Source of the DNA: Cyclonatronum proteinivorum | GTDB taxonomy: Bacteria > Bacteroidota > Rhodothermia > Balneolales > Cyclonatronaceae | DNA: 64,000 bases | Assembly: GCF_003353065.1 (NCBI RefSeq) | Contig: NZ_CP027806.1 | Span: 496,001 to 560,000, forward strand | Reading direction: 5' to 3' | Shown here: positions 27,964 through 36,690 of the stretch, in pieces | How positions within the stretch are numbered: position 1 is the stretch's first letter | How the letters are laid out: each line of letters starts with the position of its first letter | Translations under genes and position numbers: made by a program | The notes under the pieces: model-generated | The model's database searches: none | Told to the model about the DNA's origin: nothing | The model's input: the letters and a program-made list of their open reading frames with translations, nothing else

Positions 27964-29136
27964 TTAATTATTGGACCGCTTGGCTTCATCTACGGAGCCT
28001 TCTACGTGCATGCCCAGTGACATGGCGGTATGCTCGATGAGCTCGCGGCGGTAGGGCAGAATCTCTTCGGGCTTTTCTGATACATAGGCTTCAATCACCC
28101 GGTTGTTGAGGATAAAGGCAGCGGTGTTTTCACCGTACTCCCGGCCAATTTGCTGCTTTACAGGATTGAAGACTTCCTGCTTGAGGTGCCGGATGATATT
28201 CTGATACCGCTTGATGGAGGCAAGTTTTTCTTTGGAAAGCTTTTTCTCAGCCGGCTTCATGTCTGACAATCCCAGCTCTCTTGCTTCTTCAAGAGAATCT
28301 TCAACGAGCAACTGCGCTTCGTAGCCAGCGTTTTTGTTTCGCAGGGAAGGATGAACCCCCCTTTCCTGGTGCCAGACTTCTACGTAGCCGGGTTTGGTGG
28401 CAACAGCTCTCAGGAATGACTTGTCGATGACTTTGTAAGACGGCATGTTTTTTTTCTGTGCGATTTTTTCCCGGAATTCAATCAGCCGTGTGTACAGGTG
28501 CCAGGCCATTTCAGACATCCCTTTTCGGTCTTTGTCCTTGAGATAATCAACTTCACCTGTACCGGCAAAATCTTCTGTTTCCCAGACCTGATTTTCTTCT
28601 AAAATCCAGCTTGTAACGCCTTTTTTTTCGGCCTGATCCATCAGCTGTTCCCGTAATTCGGGCAGGAACATGACATCTTCAGCGGCATATTGCTTCTGAT
28701 GTCCCGTCAGCGGGCGTTTGTACCAGTTACTCATTTGGGCCGCTTTGCCGGTCCGTACGCCAAGAACTTCTATCAGAAGCTGGGTCAGCGACATGGGCTG
28801 GTAGTTTAGCAAATTTGCGGCGAGGCTGAGGTCGAGCACGTTTTTGGGGTAACAGCCAAGGGTATGTAACAGCCGGATGTCTTCGCCGAAGGCAAAACAG
28901 GTTTTTGGGATTTTGGGGTTTTCAAGCGGCTGAAAAGTGCGGTCGATCTCGATATCGTCGGAAAGCGGATCCACAAGATAACAGGTGGAGTCTGCCATAA
29001 CCTGCATGAGGCATAAATTGAAGCCATAGCGGTAATAGTTTTTGTCGAATTCGAGATCGATAGAGATTTCCGGGGCTGCGTGAAGGTGTTCAACAGCGGT
29101 GTTAAGTTCCTGCGGGGTTGCGGTGTAGCGAATCAT
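27964..29136 (-). CDS. rnd: Ribonuclease D
   Basis: A 390-residue 3'-5' exoribonuclease of the DEDD family, acting in tRNA 3' processing and RNA turnover. Exo I motif has Asp27 and Glu29 (SIDLEFDKNYYRYG). Later motifs include CFAFGEDIRLL, NVLDLSLAANLL and the DEDDy tyrosine in HQKQYAAEDVMFL. An HRDC domain follows (~210-290), with a second helical domain. The start MIRYTATPQELN at 29136 fits the family better than the open frame from 29184. The gene stands alone, convergent with the barrel protein gene. Confidence 0.92.
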   Translation of the reverse strand: MIRYTATPQELNTAVEHLHAAPEISIDLEFDKNYYRYGFNLCLMQVMADSTCYLVDPLSDDIEIDRTFQPLENPKIPKTCFAFGEDIRLLHTLGCYPKNVLDLSLAANLLNYQPMSLTQLLIEVLGVRTGKAAQMSNWYKRPLTGHQKQYAAEDVMFLPELREQLMDQAEKKGVTSWILEENQVWETEDFAGTGEVDYLKDKDRKGMSEMAWHLYTRLIEFREKIAQKKNMPSYKVIDKSFLRAVATKPGYVEVWHQERGVHPSLRNKNAGYEAQLLVEDSLEEARELGLSDMKPAEKKLSKEKLASIKRYQNIIRHLKQEVFNPVKQQIGREYGENTAAFILNNRVIEAYVSEKPEEILPYRRELIEHTAMSLGMHVEGSVDEAKRSNN

Positions 29137-29362
29137 AAATTTATTTTTGAGCATGCGCGCACTGTCTGAGCGGCGGCCATACAAGTCATTTGGGTATTAT
29201 GAATTTAAAAAAGAAGCCTGGGCGGAAAGTTCCGGTTTTAATGATCTGTGAGGACGGAGGGTGTACTTTATGAAACAGTTTATTCGGGCAAAATGACTGT
29301 TTTGCCTGCACGATCAGGATCTCCTGGAACAGATGTGGTTCAATCTCGCCGGGCTGCTCTTG

Positions 29363-30235
29363 CTAATGCTGCCCCCTTTTGTCGCGGATGTAAATGTGCC
29401 GCACATTGGAGCCTTTGGGCTGGCGCTCGTCAAATTCGAAGAGCTTGAGGTCTTTGAGTAAGGGGGTGAGTTTGGTGAAGCCGTAGTTGCGGGGGTCAAA
29501 AGAGGGTTCCTTTTTCAGAATCATGTTCCCGACTTCGCCAAGAAATGCCCAGCCATCTTCATCAGCTACATCTGAAACGCTGAGCCGCAGCATTTTTTTG
29601 ATGTGCCGTTCTACTGGTGTTTTCCGCTTCTTTTTGGCAGTGCTACGGCTGCTTTTGCTTTTTTGTGAAGTATCGTTTTCGGTGCTGCTGCTGCCGGATT
29701 TTTGGGCTGCACTGCTGTCTGAGGAACCGGAATCGTCGTCATCGTCCTGATCGGAGCTGTCGGCGAGCACTTCAATAAAGAGGAACCGGTCGCAGGCTGT
29801 GATAAAAGGTTTGGGCGTTTTCTTTTCTCCCATGCCGATTACGCGCATGCCCGCTTCGCGCAGACGTGTGGCCAGCCGGGTGAAGTCGCTGTCGCTTGAT
29901 ACGATGCAGAAGCCATCAACCTTGCCGGAATAGAGGATGTCCATGGCGTCGATAATCAGCGCTGAATCCGTCGCATTTTTCCCCTTGGTGTAGCTGTACT
30001 GCTGAATGGGCGTGATGGCGTAATCAAGAAGGACGTTTTTCCAGCCCGCGAGGTTGGGTTGGGTCCAGTCGCCGTAAATTCTTTTGAAGGTTGGCGTACC
30101 ATAGCGGGTTATTTCCACCATCATATTATTGATGTGGTTGTAGGAAATATTGTCTGCGTCGATTAGTACGGCAAGCCTGAGGTCGCTCAGGTTTCGGAGG
30201 GCCTGCATGGATGGTTCGCTGCTGTGAGGATTCAT
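29363..30235 (-). CDS. NYN domain protein with C-terminal LOTUS/OST-HTH domain
   Basis: A 290-residue LabA/DUF88-type protein. The NYN nuclease-like domain (~18-160) has the acidic residues of PIN-like folds: Asp26/Asp28 in LIDADNIS, Asp90 in NATDSALIIDAMD, and Asp115/Asp117 in SSDSDFTRLA. A serine- and acid-rich linker (~165-205) leads to an OST-HTH/LOTUS-like RNA-binding domain (~210-285, DGWAFLGEVGNMILKKEPSF). Such proteins are predicted RNases or RNA-binding factors. Its ATG overlaps the sixA stop by 4 bases (30232-30235), so the two are translationally coupled. Confidence 0.88.
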   Translation of the reverse strand: MNPHSSEPSMQALRNLSDLRLAVLIDADNISYNHINNMMVEITRYGTPTFKRIYGDWTQPNLAGWKNVLLDYAITPIQQYSYTKGKNATDSALIIDAMDILYSGKVDGFCIVSSDSDFTRLATRLREAGMRVIGMGEKKTPKPFITACDRFLFIEVLADSSDQDDDDDSGSSDSSAAQKSGSSSTENDTSQKSKSSRSTAKKKRKTPVERHIKKMLRLSVSDVADEDGWAFLGEVGNMILKKEPSFDPRNYGFTKLTPLLKDLKLFEFDERQPKGSNVRHIYIRDKRGQH

Positions 30236-30759
30236 ACCTGACGGACTTTTTTAACAATACGCGGGGTCAACATCCACCGGATAATGGCGTGATCGGCTCC
30301 CGCCTGCTTCCAGCTGCGCAGGTTCATGGTGAGGCACAGAAGCGTTCCGGTTGCGACATGTACAAGCTCATCGAGCCGGTGCCCGGAAACCAGGAATTCC
30401 GTTGTATCCTGTATAGAGGGGTTGTGGCCAACGATGAGGAGGTTATCGAAGGTGTCAGGCGTTTCTTTAATGACTTCCATATAAGCGCTGCGTCCGCTTT
30501 CATAGAGATTTTCATTCCAGTCGATGGCACCGCGGCGCGCTTCACTCCAATGCTGAATCAGGGGCTCTATGGTCTGTCGGGTACGAACGGATGGTGAGCT
30601 TGCAATGCAGGTTTCTGAGGGGGACAGCACGCTTCTAAGGATGTCGCACATCATGGGGGCGTCGCCGCGTCCCCTTTCGTTGAGCGGCCGGTCGAAATCG
30701 CGCTGAAAATCAGCGGACCAGTCGGATTTGCAGTGCCGGAATAGGTAAAGGGTTTTCAT
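30232..30759 (-). CDS. sixA: SixA-like phosphohistidine phosphatase
   Basis: A 175-residue histidine phosphatase. The RHG-type motif is LYLFRHCKSDW (catalytic His9 following Arg8), followed by RPLNERGRGDAPMM; the second conserved His lies in IVGHNPSIQDT. SixA enzymes remove phosphate from phosphohistidine on signalling or PTS proteins. It is the first gene of a two-gene unit with the NYN protein. Upstream lies a 412-base spacer holding repeat copy 3. Confidence 0.88.
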   Translation of the reverse strand: MKTLYLFRHCKSDWSADFQRDFDRPLNERGRGDAPMMCDILRSVLSPSETCIASSPSVRTRQTIEPLIQHWSEARRGAIDWNENLYESGRSAYMEVIKETPDTFDNLLIVGHNPSIQDTTEFLVSGHRLDELVHVATGTLLCLTMNLRSWKQAGADHAIIRWMLTPRIVKKVRQV

Positions 30760-30951
30760 GGATCGTTAGTGAGCCGGGTTTTTAGGAAATTCGAATATAA
30801 GTCTTTAAATATAGGAAAATCAGCGGAGTTTACGGAGGATGCTCAGGGATGGCCGTTCAGGTTTGTAAATGCGCGTCTGTTTTGTGAAGTCTCAGAAGAA
30901 AACCGGCTTTAGAGTGCGACTGCGTGTATGTTATCTGTTGTGAATCAAGCC

Positions 30952-31038
30952 AAAAAAAAGCAAGGGCCCCATCTTAGGTTTGGGGGCTCACAATCTGCTT
31001 CGAAAGACCGTGATGTTCACGGAGTTTCCCCCAAAAAA
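30952..31038 (+). repeat. Dispersed ~87-bp repeat, copy 3
   Basis: A nearly canonical copy with GCAAGGGCCCC, TTTGGGGGCTC, CGAAAGACC, GTGATGTTCACGGAG, TTTCCCCC and A-run. It lies in the divergent spacer (30760-31171) between sixA and the THUMP methyltransferase. The remainder of that spacer shows no gene. Confidence 0.88.
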
Positions 31039-31171
31039 TAAAAGAACAAAGAAATGCCTGCACAGCCGGGCTCAGGATACCCTTTTATTGACAGGCTTTC
31101 ATTATACTTAGTCGGTACCAAAACCCTGACCAATTTGAACCGGTCAGCGGTATAGTTTTCTAACGATTTAA

Positions 31172-32320
31172 ATGTATATGTCACTTTTCAGGAAGGAATC
31201 GGTAATTACATTGTCATGTCCGCGTAAACTTGCGCCTTACTTGCGGAAGGAAACCGAAGCCCTTGGGTTTCGGACAACTGATTTCAGAGAAACCGGCCTG
31301 GATGTCCGCGGCACGCTTAACGATTGTATCCGGCTGAACCTGCAGCTGCGCACCGCACACCGCGTACATTACCTGATTGCCGAAACCAAGGCCGATACGC
31401 CTGATGCGCTGTACACATGGCTCGCCGGTCTGGCCTGGGAGGACTGGGTGCCCGCTAACGGCTATATCGCGGTGACGTCAAGAGTGAATCATCCAACCAT
31501 TACAAACACGCAGTTTGCCAACCTGAAGGTGAAGGATGCAGTAGTTGACCGAATTCGTGCAAAGAAAGGGGTGCGACCCAATGCGGGGGCTGACCTGAAT
31601 AAAACGGTTTTGTTTTTGTACTGGGACGAAAAACAGGCCCGCATTTTTTTCGATACTTCCGGGGAGTCTTTGTCGCGGCGCGGGTACCGTGTAGAGAATA
31701 CCGAAGCCCCGATGCAGGAAAGCTTGGCGGCGGCGCTGGTGATGGCAAGCGGCTGGGCACCCGGCATGCATTTCATAAACCCTATGTGTGGCTCCGGTAC
31801 CCTTGCGATTGAAGCGGCCATGCATGCTGCGGGGATAGAGCCTGCCGCCCGCAGGCGGAATTTTGGGTTTATGCACATCAATGGCTTTGAGCGGGCCGAG
31901 TATAAAAAACAGCGCCTTGCGCTGCGTGCCGGACGCAAAGATGCAGTACCCGGTCAGATTATCGCTACCGATCACAGCCCGGATACGCTTGAAGCAGCAC
32001 GCCGAAACGCAAAAGCTGCGGGCGTGGAGGCGTTCATCACCTTTGCTTGCTGCGATTTTTCAGAAACGCCGGTGCCGGACGGAGAGGGCGTAATTCTGAT
32101 GAATCCCCCCTATGGCGAGCGCCTGGGTATCCGGCACAAACTGCAGCAAACCTACACAGAAATCGGCACGTGGATGAAGCATGAGGCCAAGGGAAAAACC
32201 GGCTATGTTATTACAAGCGACCCGGGCCTGGCGAAGAAAATCGGACTCAAGCCGATGGTTAATCAGACTTTTTTCAACACGACACTTGAGTGCAGGTTTC
32301 TTGGCTTCGAACTGTATTAG
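31172..32320 (+). CDS. THUMP domain class I SAM-dependent rRNA methyltransferase (RlmL N-terminal type)
   Basis: A 382-residue RNA methyltransferase. An N-terminal ferredoxin-like/THUMP region (~10-165) is followed by a Rossmann methyltransferase domain with NPMCGSGTLAIEAAM (SAM site) and MNPPYGERLG (NPPY motif for N2-methylation of guanine). The architecture matches the RlmL N-terminal half / YpsC-type enzymes that methylate 23S rRNA G2445. ATGs at 31172 and 31178 both fit. It is monocistronic by spacing. Confidence 0.92.
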   Translation: MYMSLFRKESVITLSCPRKLAPYLRKETEALGFRTTDFRETGLDVRGTLNDCIRLNLQLRTAHRVHYLIAETKADTPDALYTWLAGLAWEDWVPANGYIAVTSRVNHPTITNTQFANLKVKDAVVDRIRAKKGVRPNAGADLNKTVLFLYWDEKQARIFFDTSGESLSRRGYRVENTEAPMQESLAAALVMASGWAPGMHFINPMCGSGTLAIEAAMHAAGIEPAARRRNFGFMHINGFERAEYKKQRLALRAGRKDAVPGQIIATDHSPDTLEAARRNAKAAGVEAFITFACCDFSETPVPDGEGVILMNPPYGERLGIRHKLQQTYTEIGTWMKHEAKGKTGYVITSDPGLAKKIGLKPMVNQTFFNTTLECRFLGFELY

Positions 32321-32523
32321 CCCGCGCGCGGCATACGGCTGCGGCCTGCACTGCACACACTTTTACCCCTGCAAATTGTTATTATTTTGCGTTGTTCATT
32401 ATCTTAGGTTCGAAATTTAATCGTTAAACATCCGCTGCGGGAAAGCACTTTGCAAGGATCCCGCCCCTGACGTTGGGCATTTTGATGATGCCTGACTTCT
32501 ACACTTTTATTCAATTCAACACC

Positions 32524-33216
32524 ATGTCCAAGAAAAAAGACAATACAAAAAAACAAAGTAACCCGGTCATCTGGTTTGGTGCTACCGGCATTTTACTGGT
32601 TGTAGCCCTTGCGGTTGTGTACTGGGCCTACACTGAAAACGAGGCACAGGTTCAGGCAACGGCTGCCCCTTCTGCTTCAGAATCAGGGCTGCCGGCATAC
32701 AACCTTCCCAATTGGATTAAGGGCGACCCGGATTCAGAGCTGCGGCTGGTTGTGTTTTCCGATTTCGGCTGTATTCACTGCGCGCGCTTTCATACGGTAA
32801 TTGATGAGTTTTTTGAAGAATACGGCGAGCTCTTTGGGTATGAAATGCGTCATTTTCCGCTCGGAAACAATTTCCACTCACGTGCTGCGGCCGTTGCTTC
32901 GATAGCTGCCGGTAAGCAAGGCAAGTTTTGGGAAATGGTGAACCTGCTTTACTATAACACCGACCGCTGGCGGGTTGAAAATCCGCTGGAAGGATTTTTC
33001 GGAATGGCTCAGTTCCTGGAGCTCGATCTTGAACAGTTTGAGCGCGATGTGCTGGATGAAGATACCATGTACAATGTTGTGCGGGCACATCTTGGCGCGC
33101 AGGAGTTTGGCATCCGCGCTACCCCTACCGCCTATTTGAATGGCGAACCTTTTCAGGTGCCCCAAAATCCCCAAATGCTGTACCGCGCCCTTTTCGGGGA
33201 TGACGGTGAAAGCTGA
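32524..33216 (+). CDS. DsbA-like thioredoxin-fold protein, membrane-anchored
   Basis: A 230-residue protein with one N-terminal membrane segment (~14-36) and a thioredoxin domain outside. The active site is CIHC (Cys83, Cys86) in FSDFGCIHCARFH, followed by helical insertion and the cis-Pro loop RATPTAYLNG. This matches the DsbA/Com1-like family that introduces disulfide bonds. The start at 32524 (MSKKKDNTKK) places the basic region in front of the anchor; the open frame from 32473 is less likely. A VKOR gene ~230 bases downstream could reoxidise it, although a terminator lies between. Confidence 0.9.
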   Translation: MSKKKDNTKKQSNPVIWFGATGILLVVALAVVYWAYTENEAQVQATAAPSASESGLPAYNLPNWIKGDPDSELRLVVFSDFGCIHCARFHTVIDEFFEEYGELFGYEMRHFPLGNNFHSRAAAVASIAAGKQGKFWEMVNLLYYNTDRWRVENPLEGFFGMAQFLELDLEQFERDVLDEDTMYNVVRAHLGAQEFGIRATPTAYLNGEPFQVPQNPQMLYRALFGDDGES

Positions 33217-33282
33217 TTGATACAGCGCAGGACTCCGTCTCAATACACAGCCTGATTCCGGAGCTGCGTTTTAAAACAATTT

Positions 33283-33330
33283 AAAAGCGAACGGGAGAAC
33301 TTTTTAGGTTCTGCCTTCGCTTTTTTTATG
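33283..33330 (+). terminator. Rho-independent terminator after the DsbA-like gene
   Basis: AAAAGCGAACGGGAGAAC pairs imperfectly with GGTTCTGCCTTCGCTTTT around a short loop and is followed by a run of seven T. It separates the DsbA-like gene from the VKOR gene. Confidence 0.8.
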
Positions 33331-33446
33331 CAGTAAATCCGCAGGACACCCTTTTTGAAATACTACAACCCGCTGAAAATTCATCCCTTTTTTGCGCAGT
33401 TTTGCTATCATAGGGCAGGCTTTTATTCACAGAACAGGATACCGAA

Positions 33447-33881
33447 ATGAAGACCTTCTCACCCAAACCCTATTTTATAGCATTGCTGGTTTTTGCCTTC
33501 ATTGGCTTTACAGACGCAACGTACCTTACGGCAACGCATTTTATGGAAGCCCCACCCGGCTGTGGTGAAGATGGCGGCTGCGGAGAGGTCACTTCCAGCG
33601 AGTACTCAACCCTGTTCGGGCTGCCTATTGCGATGTTTGGATTGCTGTATTATCTCAGCGTAATATTTCTGAGTTTGCTGTGGATAGACCGCGAAATCAC
33701 GCTCATCCCCAAAATGATGATTGCGTGGACTGCCCCGGCTGTACTGATGAGTTCCTGGCTGGTATATCTGATGCTGTTCGTTATCGAAGCCATTTGCTGG
33801 TACTGCATGGGTTCAGCGGCAAGTTCGACACTCATCTTCATTACGTCAGCTTTGCTGTTCTTTAAAACAAAGGGAAGCTGA
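33447..33881 (+). CDS. Vitamin K epoxide reductase (VKOR) family protein
   Basis: A 144-residue four-helix membrane protein. Cys39 and Cys45 lie in the first periplasmic loop, and the active-site pair Cys117/Cys120 in CWYCMGSA begins the last helix. This cysteine layout is that of bacterial VKOR homologues, which replace DsbB and pass electrons from DsbA-type proteins to quinone. Neighbouring DsbA-like and TlpA genes support a disulfide-forming role. There is no fused thioredoxin domain, unlike in many bacterial homologues. Confidence 0.9.
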   Translation: MKTFSPKPYFIALLVFAFIGFTDATYLTATHFMEAPPGCGEDGGCGEVTSSEYSTLFGLPIAMFGLLYYLSVIFLSLLWIDREITLIPKMMIAWTAPAVLMSSWLVYLMLFVIEAICWYCMGSAASSTLIFITSALLFFKTKGS

Positions 33882-33907
33882 TTTTTTCGGGGGATGGCTG
33901 CCTGCCC

Positions 33908-34816
33908 CTATCCGGCTGCCTTGTAGTAAAAGCGGGTCATTATGCCGGCGTGCGGCAGGGTAAGTACTGAAATCAGAATAAAAAAGAGGAGCACAGGATT
34001 CACCTGCGCAAGCCAAAGCGGAGCGCTTAGCACCAGGATGACAATCCCGACTACAGAAATCAGGCTGAACGGCAGCATGTCTTTAATCATGTGCCGAAGC
34101 CCTGTCTGACCCGCTTCATACAGCTTTTCCTTAACCCGCAACAGGTTTACCCAGGCATGATGATGACAGAAGTACAGCAGAAATCCTTCCAGAAGGGGCA
34201 GGAAGAGCGCAGCAAACAGAACGAGCGCCAAACGAAGCTGATCGAACCAGGCAGAGCGTATCAGCAGTATCCGCAGACCAAGCGCGTAGAATTCTGTGAA
34301 TCTCAGCCAGCTGTGCGTTTCGGTGAGCTGCAGGAAGCCTGCAAGCACGGAGGATTCAACCAGCAGGCTTGATAAAATGTCAACGGTTTGCTGCGGGTCG
34401 TTGGCCAGCAGTCCGAAAAGCAGCAGACTTCCGTAAGTGAGCTGCAGAAAGCGGGCGGCAATATCAGAAAATGTTTGTTTGGGATTTTCTGTGACCAGGT
34501 CTGTTTCTCCGAAATGCCAGGCTGACATAAGCAGGAAGAACAGCAGGCTGAATGCGGGAAGCCATACCCAAAACAGGGCATAAACCAGCATGGTAAGCAG
34601 GTACAGCACCAGGAAGCGAATCAGAGAGAAAGAGCCGTCCCCTGTTTTTTCAGTTATCACGTGATCCAGGCTGCCGTGCGGAATACCAAACAGAATTAGT
34701 CCGGCAAGCGCGAATACCGTACCAACCCAAAACCCAGCGCCGGGAAGCAGAAGGTGCAGCACAACGATCACAAAAGCTGCGGGCAGAACGGCAGCATTCC
34801 AAAGGGTAAAATTCAA
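33908..34816 (-). CDS. blh: Blh/Brp family beta-carotene 15,15'-dioxygenase
   Basis: A 302-residue polytopic membrane enzyme that splits beta-carotene into two retinals. The iron-binding histidine motifs are visible: GIPHGSLDH, SAWHFGETD, CHHHAWVNLLRVKEKLYE and TLPHAGIMTRFYY. Length and helix pattern fit Brp/Blh proteins. Its ATG overlaps the lycopene cyclase stop by 4 bases (34813-34816), so beta-carotene production and cleavage are coupled. A rhodopsin gene is the usual partner of Blh, but none is in this window. Confidence 0.92.
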   Translation of the reverse strand: MNFTLWNAAVLPAAFVIVVLHLLLPGAGFWVGTVFALAGLILFGIPHGSLDHVITEKTGDGSFSLIRFLVLYLLTMLVYALFWVWLPAFSLLFFLLMSAWHFGETDLVTENPKQTFSDIAARFLQLTYGSLLLFGLLANDPQQTVDILSSLLVESSVLAGFLQLTETHSWLRFTEFYALGLRILLIRSAWFDQLRLALVLFAALFLPLLEGFLLYFCHHHAWVNLLRVKEKLYEAGQTGLRHMIKDMLPFSLISVVGIVILVLSAPLWLAQVNPVLLFFILISVLTLPHAGIMTRFYYKAAG

Positions 34817-35967
34817 AGCGGGTCTTTATTCGGTTGAAGTATTTTTTTGAACAGCTGTTTCAGGAAAGGGCGCCACGGTAAGGTGGCAAACATGCGGATA
34901 TCGTCGGTAAGCCGGCTTTCTTCGTCCAGGAAGCGGAATACGTGCTGGAACGGATTTCGTGTAAATAGCGCATGCATAATGCGGGAAACTTCTTCGGGTG
35001 ACTCTTCAATAATCCTAAGAAGCAGGGCGTCATAAAACGCAAAGCGCGGCGGCACGGACTGCGCAGGTACTGCGCCAAATTGTTGCTGAACATGCCGCAG
35101 AGATCGCAGAAACATATAGCCCGTAGAAGGCTTCACATTTCCGGCAGCGGTGCCCAAAGCCTGTGTCCCGTCAAAGCCCAGGCGACTGAAATCACGCTGA
35201 CTCATGGGGATGCGACCTTCCTCCGTATCCTTAATTTCGTAGTCTTTGGTTGTGATATACGTGCGAATGTACGTGCGCAGGGCTTCTTCGTAAGCAAACT
35301 GATCCCAGATTTGCTGCCCGAAAACCGTGCATTCAACCAGCGCATAATCGGCTGTGAAAGGCAGCACATAAAAAAACACGGCCCCATCACGCTGCGGGGT
35401 TCGGAAATCCATCAGCATGACTTCTTCCGGATCGAAGGCAGCTTCGCTTGTTTTGATGAACCATCCGCGGAAGTGCTGCCAGAGTTTCACCAGTGGTTTA
35501 TTTTCACTGAGATTGCGCAGCTTTTCAGTGCTCGGAACACTTGAAAGCACGTACTTTGCGCTGTATTGCCCTGTCTCACCATGAACTTCGGTTTGCCCGT
35601 TTACCTGATGCACCGCCTGCACGGTATCTGTTATGCGGTGCACGTTGCTTTTGCTGAGCAGCTCTTTGGAAGCCGCCTCAAAAAAATGACGGCCCGAAAC
35701 ATAGTGATAGCGGTAAGGCGAAACATCCTGCATTGTTTCACCCCAGGGGGATGCAAACCTGATCTTCGACCAGCTATGCGTAACAATGTTTTCATAGCCA
35801 TGTGGTTTGTTGCTCCAAAAGCACCAGGTCCGATCCGGAAATGCCTGATCTTTATCGACTACAAGAACTTGTTGCTGACCCGCCTCCTCCTGTTCCAGAA
35901 AAACACGAAGCCACTGCATGGCTGAACAGCCACCACCAATCAGGATGATGTCGTAGGGTGCTTCCAT
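34813..35967 (-). CDS. crtY: Lycopene beta-cyclase (CrtY type)
   Basis: A 384-residue flavoprotein that closes both ends of lycopene to form beta-carotene. The N-terminal FAD motif is DIILIGGGCSAMQWL; the conserved DRTWCFWSNKP block and YRYHYVSGRHFF are typical of CrtY/CrtL lycopene cyclases. Later, FAYEEALRTYI and STGYMFLRSLRHVQ agree. It is translationally coupled to blh. Upstream (101 bases) is a TlpA-like gene on the same strand, possibly in the same transcript. Confidence 0.92.
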   Translation of the reverse strand: MEAPYDIILIGGGCSAMQWLRVFLEQEEAGQQQVLVVDKDQAFPDRTWCFWSNKPHGYENIVTHSWSKIRFASPWGETMQDVSPYRYHYVSGRHFFEAASKELLSKSNVHRITDTVQAVHQVNGQTEVHGETGQYSAKYVLSSVPSTEKLRNLSENKPLVKLWQHFRGWFIKTSEAAFDPEEVMLMDFRTPQRDGAVFFYVLPFTADYALVECTVFGQQIWDQFAYEEALRTYIRTYITTKDYEIKDTEEGRIPMSQRDFSRLGFDGTQALGTAAGNVKPSTGYMFLRSLRHVQQQFGAVPAQSVPPRFAFYDALLLRIIEESPEEVSRIMHALFTRNPFQHVFRFLDEESRLTDDIRMFATLPWRPFLKQLFKKILQPNKDPL

Positions 35968-36068
35968 CAGAGAACAGTCGGTTGGAGTGTAGCCTTACGC
36001 TAAAGTCATGTATTGCGGAGGCGGAGTGCTGTCGGAAACCAGCATTACCCTGATTACGTTCAGCGCCC

Positions 36069-36665
36069 TCAGTCTCCGCGGTCGGCAACTTGCTCGATCC
36101 ACTCCTGAAAAGCCCGGGTAGCGTAATTTGCATAGCCGGTATGGCGATACACGATTTGCCCGCTTTTGTCAATCACATAAGTAGTCGGAATGCCTCTTCC
36201 CTGAAGCGGAGCGGGCAAGGGGCCTTCCGGAAACGTGTTGGGGATAGTAAACCGGCCCCGTTCCAGGTATTGCAGTGCACTCTCCTGCACATTATCCATA
36301 GAAAGCAGTAAAAAAGATATGTCGTCGCGGTGGGAAAGCGTGCGGGATAGGGTTTCAATAGTGGGATTGGTCTGCCGACAGGTTGTGCACCAGGAGGCCC
36401 AATAAGTAAGATGCAGCACCTGACCATCGAAGTCGCCCAGCCGTATCACTTCGCCTGTATTATCTGAGAGTGGTATGGCACGGATTTCATCCGTGATAAA
36501 CGGACCGCTTATTTCTGTTGGAGGCGGGGAATCAAACCAGCCTGTGCTGAGCACCAGATCCCTGAGTGCGCCTGTTGCGCCCAGCAGTACCAACACTGCC
36601 ACTACAACAGCCACAGCGACTTTCTTTACCTTATTGCGTTTTGAAACTTCTTCTGTTTCCTTCAT
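36069..36665 (-). CDS. TlpA/ResA-like thioredoxin family protein
   Basis: A 198-residue protein with a basic N-terminus and one membrane anchor (~16-34), then an AhpC/TSA-Redoxin-type thioredoxin domain. The active site is CTTC (Cys93, Cys96) in YWASWCTTCRQ, and the cis-Pro loop is GIPTTYVIDKSG. Such proteins reduce disulfides outside the membrane, for example during cytochrome c maturation. It lies 25 bases downstream of the exchanger gene on the same strand. Confidence 0.9.
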   Translation of the reverse strand: MKETEEVSKRNKVKKVAVAVVVAVLVLLGATGALRDLVLSTGWFDSPPPTEISGPFITDEIRAIPLSDNTGEVIRLGDFDGQVLHLTYWASWCTTCRQTNPTIETLSRTLSHRDDISFLLLSMDNVQESALQYLERGRFTIPNTFPEGPLPAPLQGRGIPTTYVIDKSGQIVYRHTGYANYATRAFQEWIEQVADRGD

Positions 36666-36690
36666 GCAGTCATTTTATTCAAAGTAGAGA

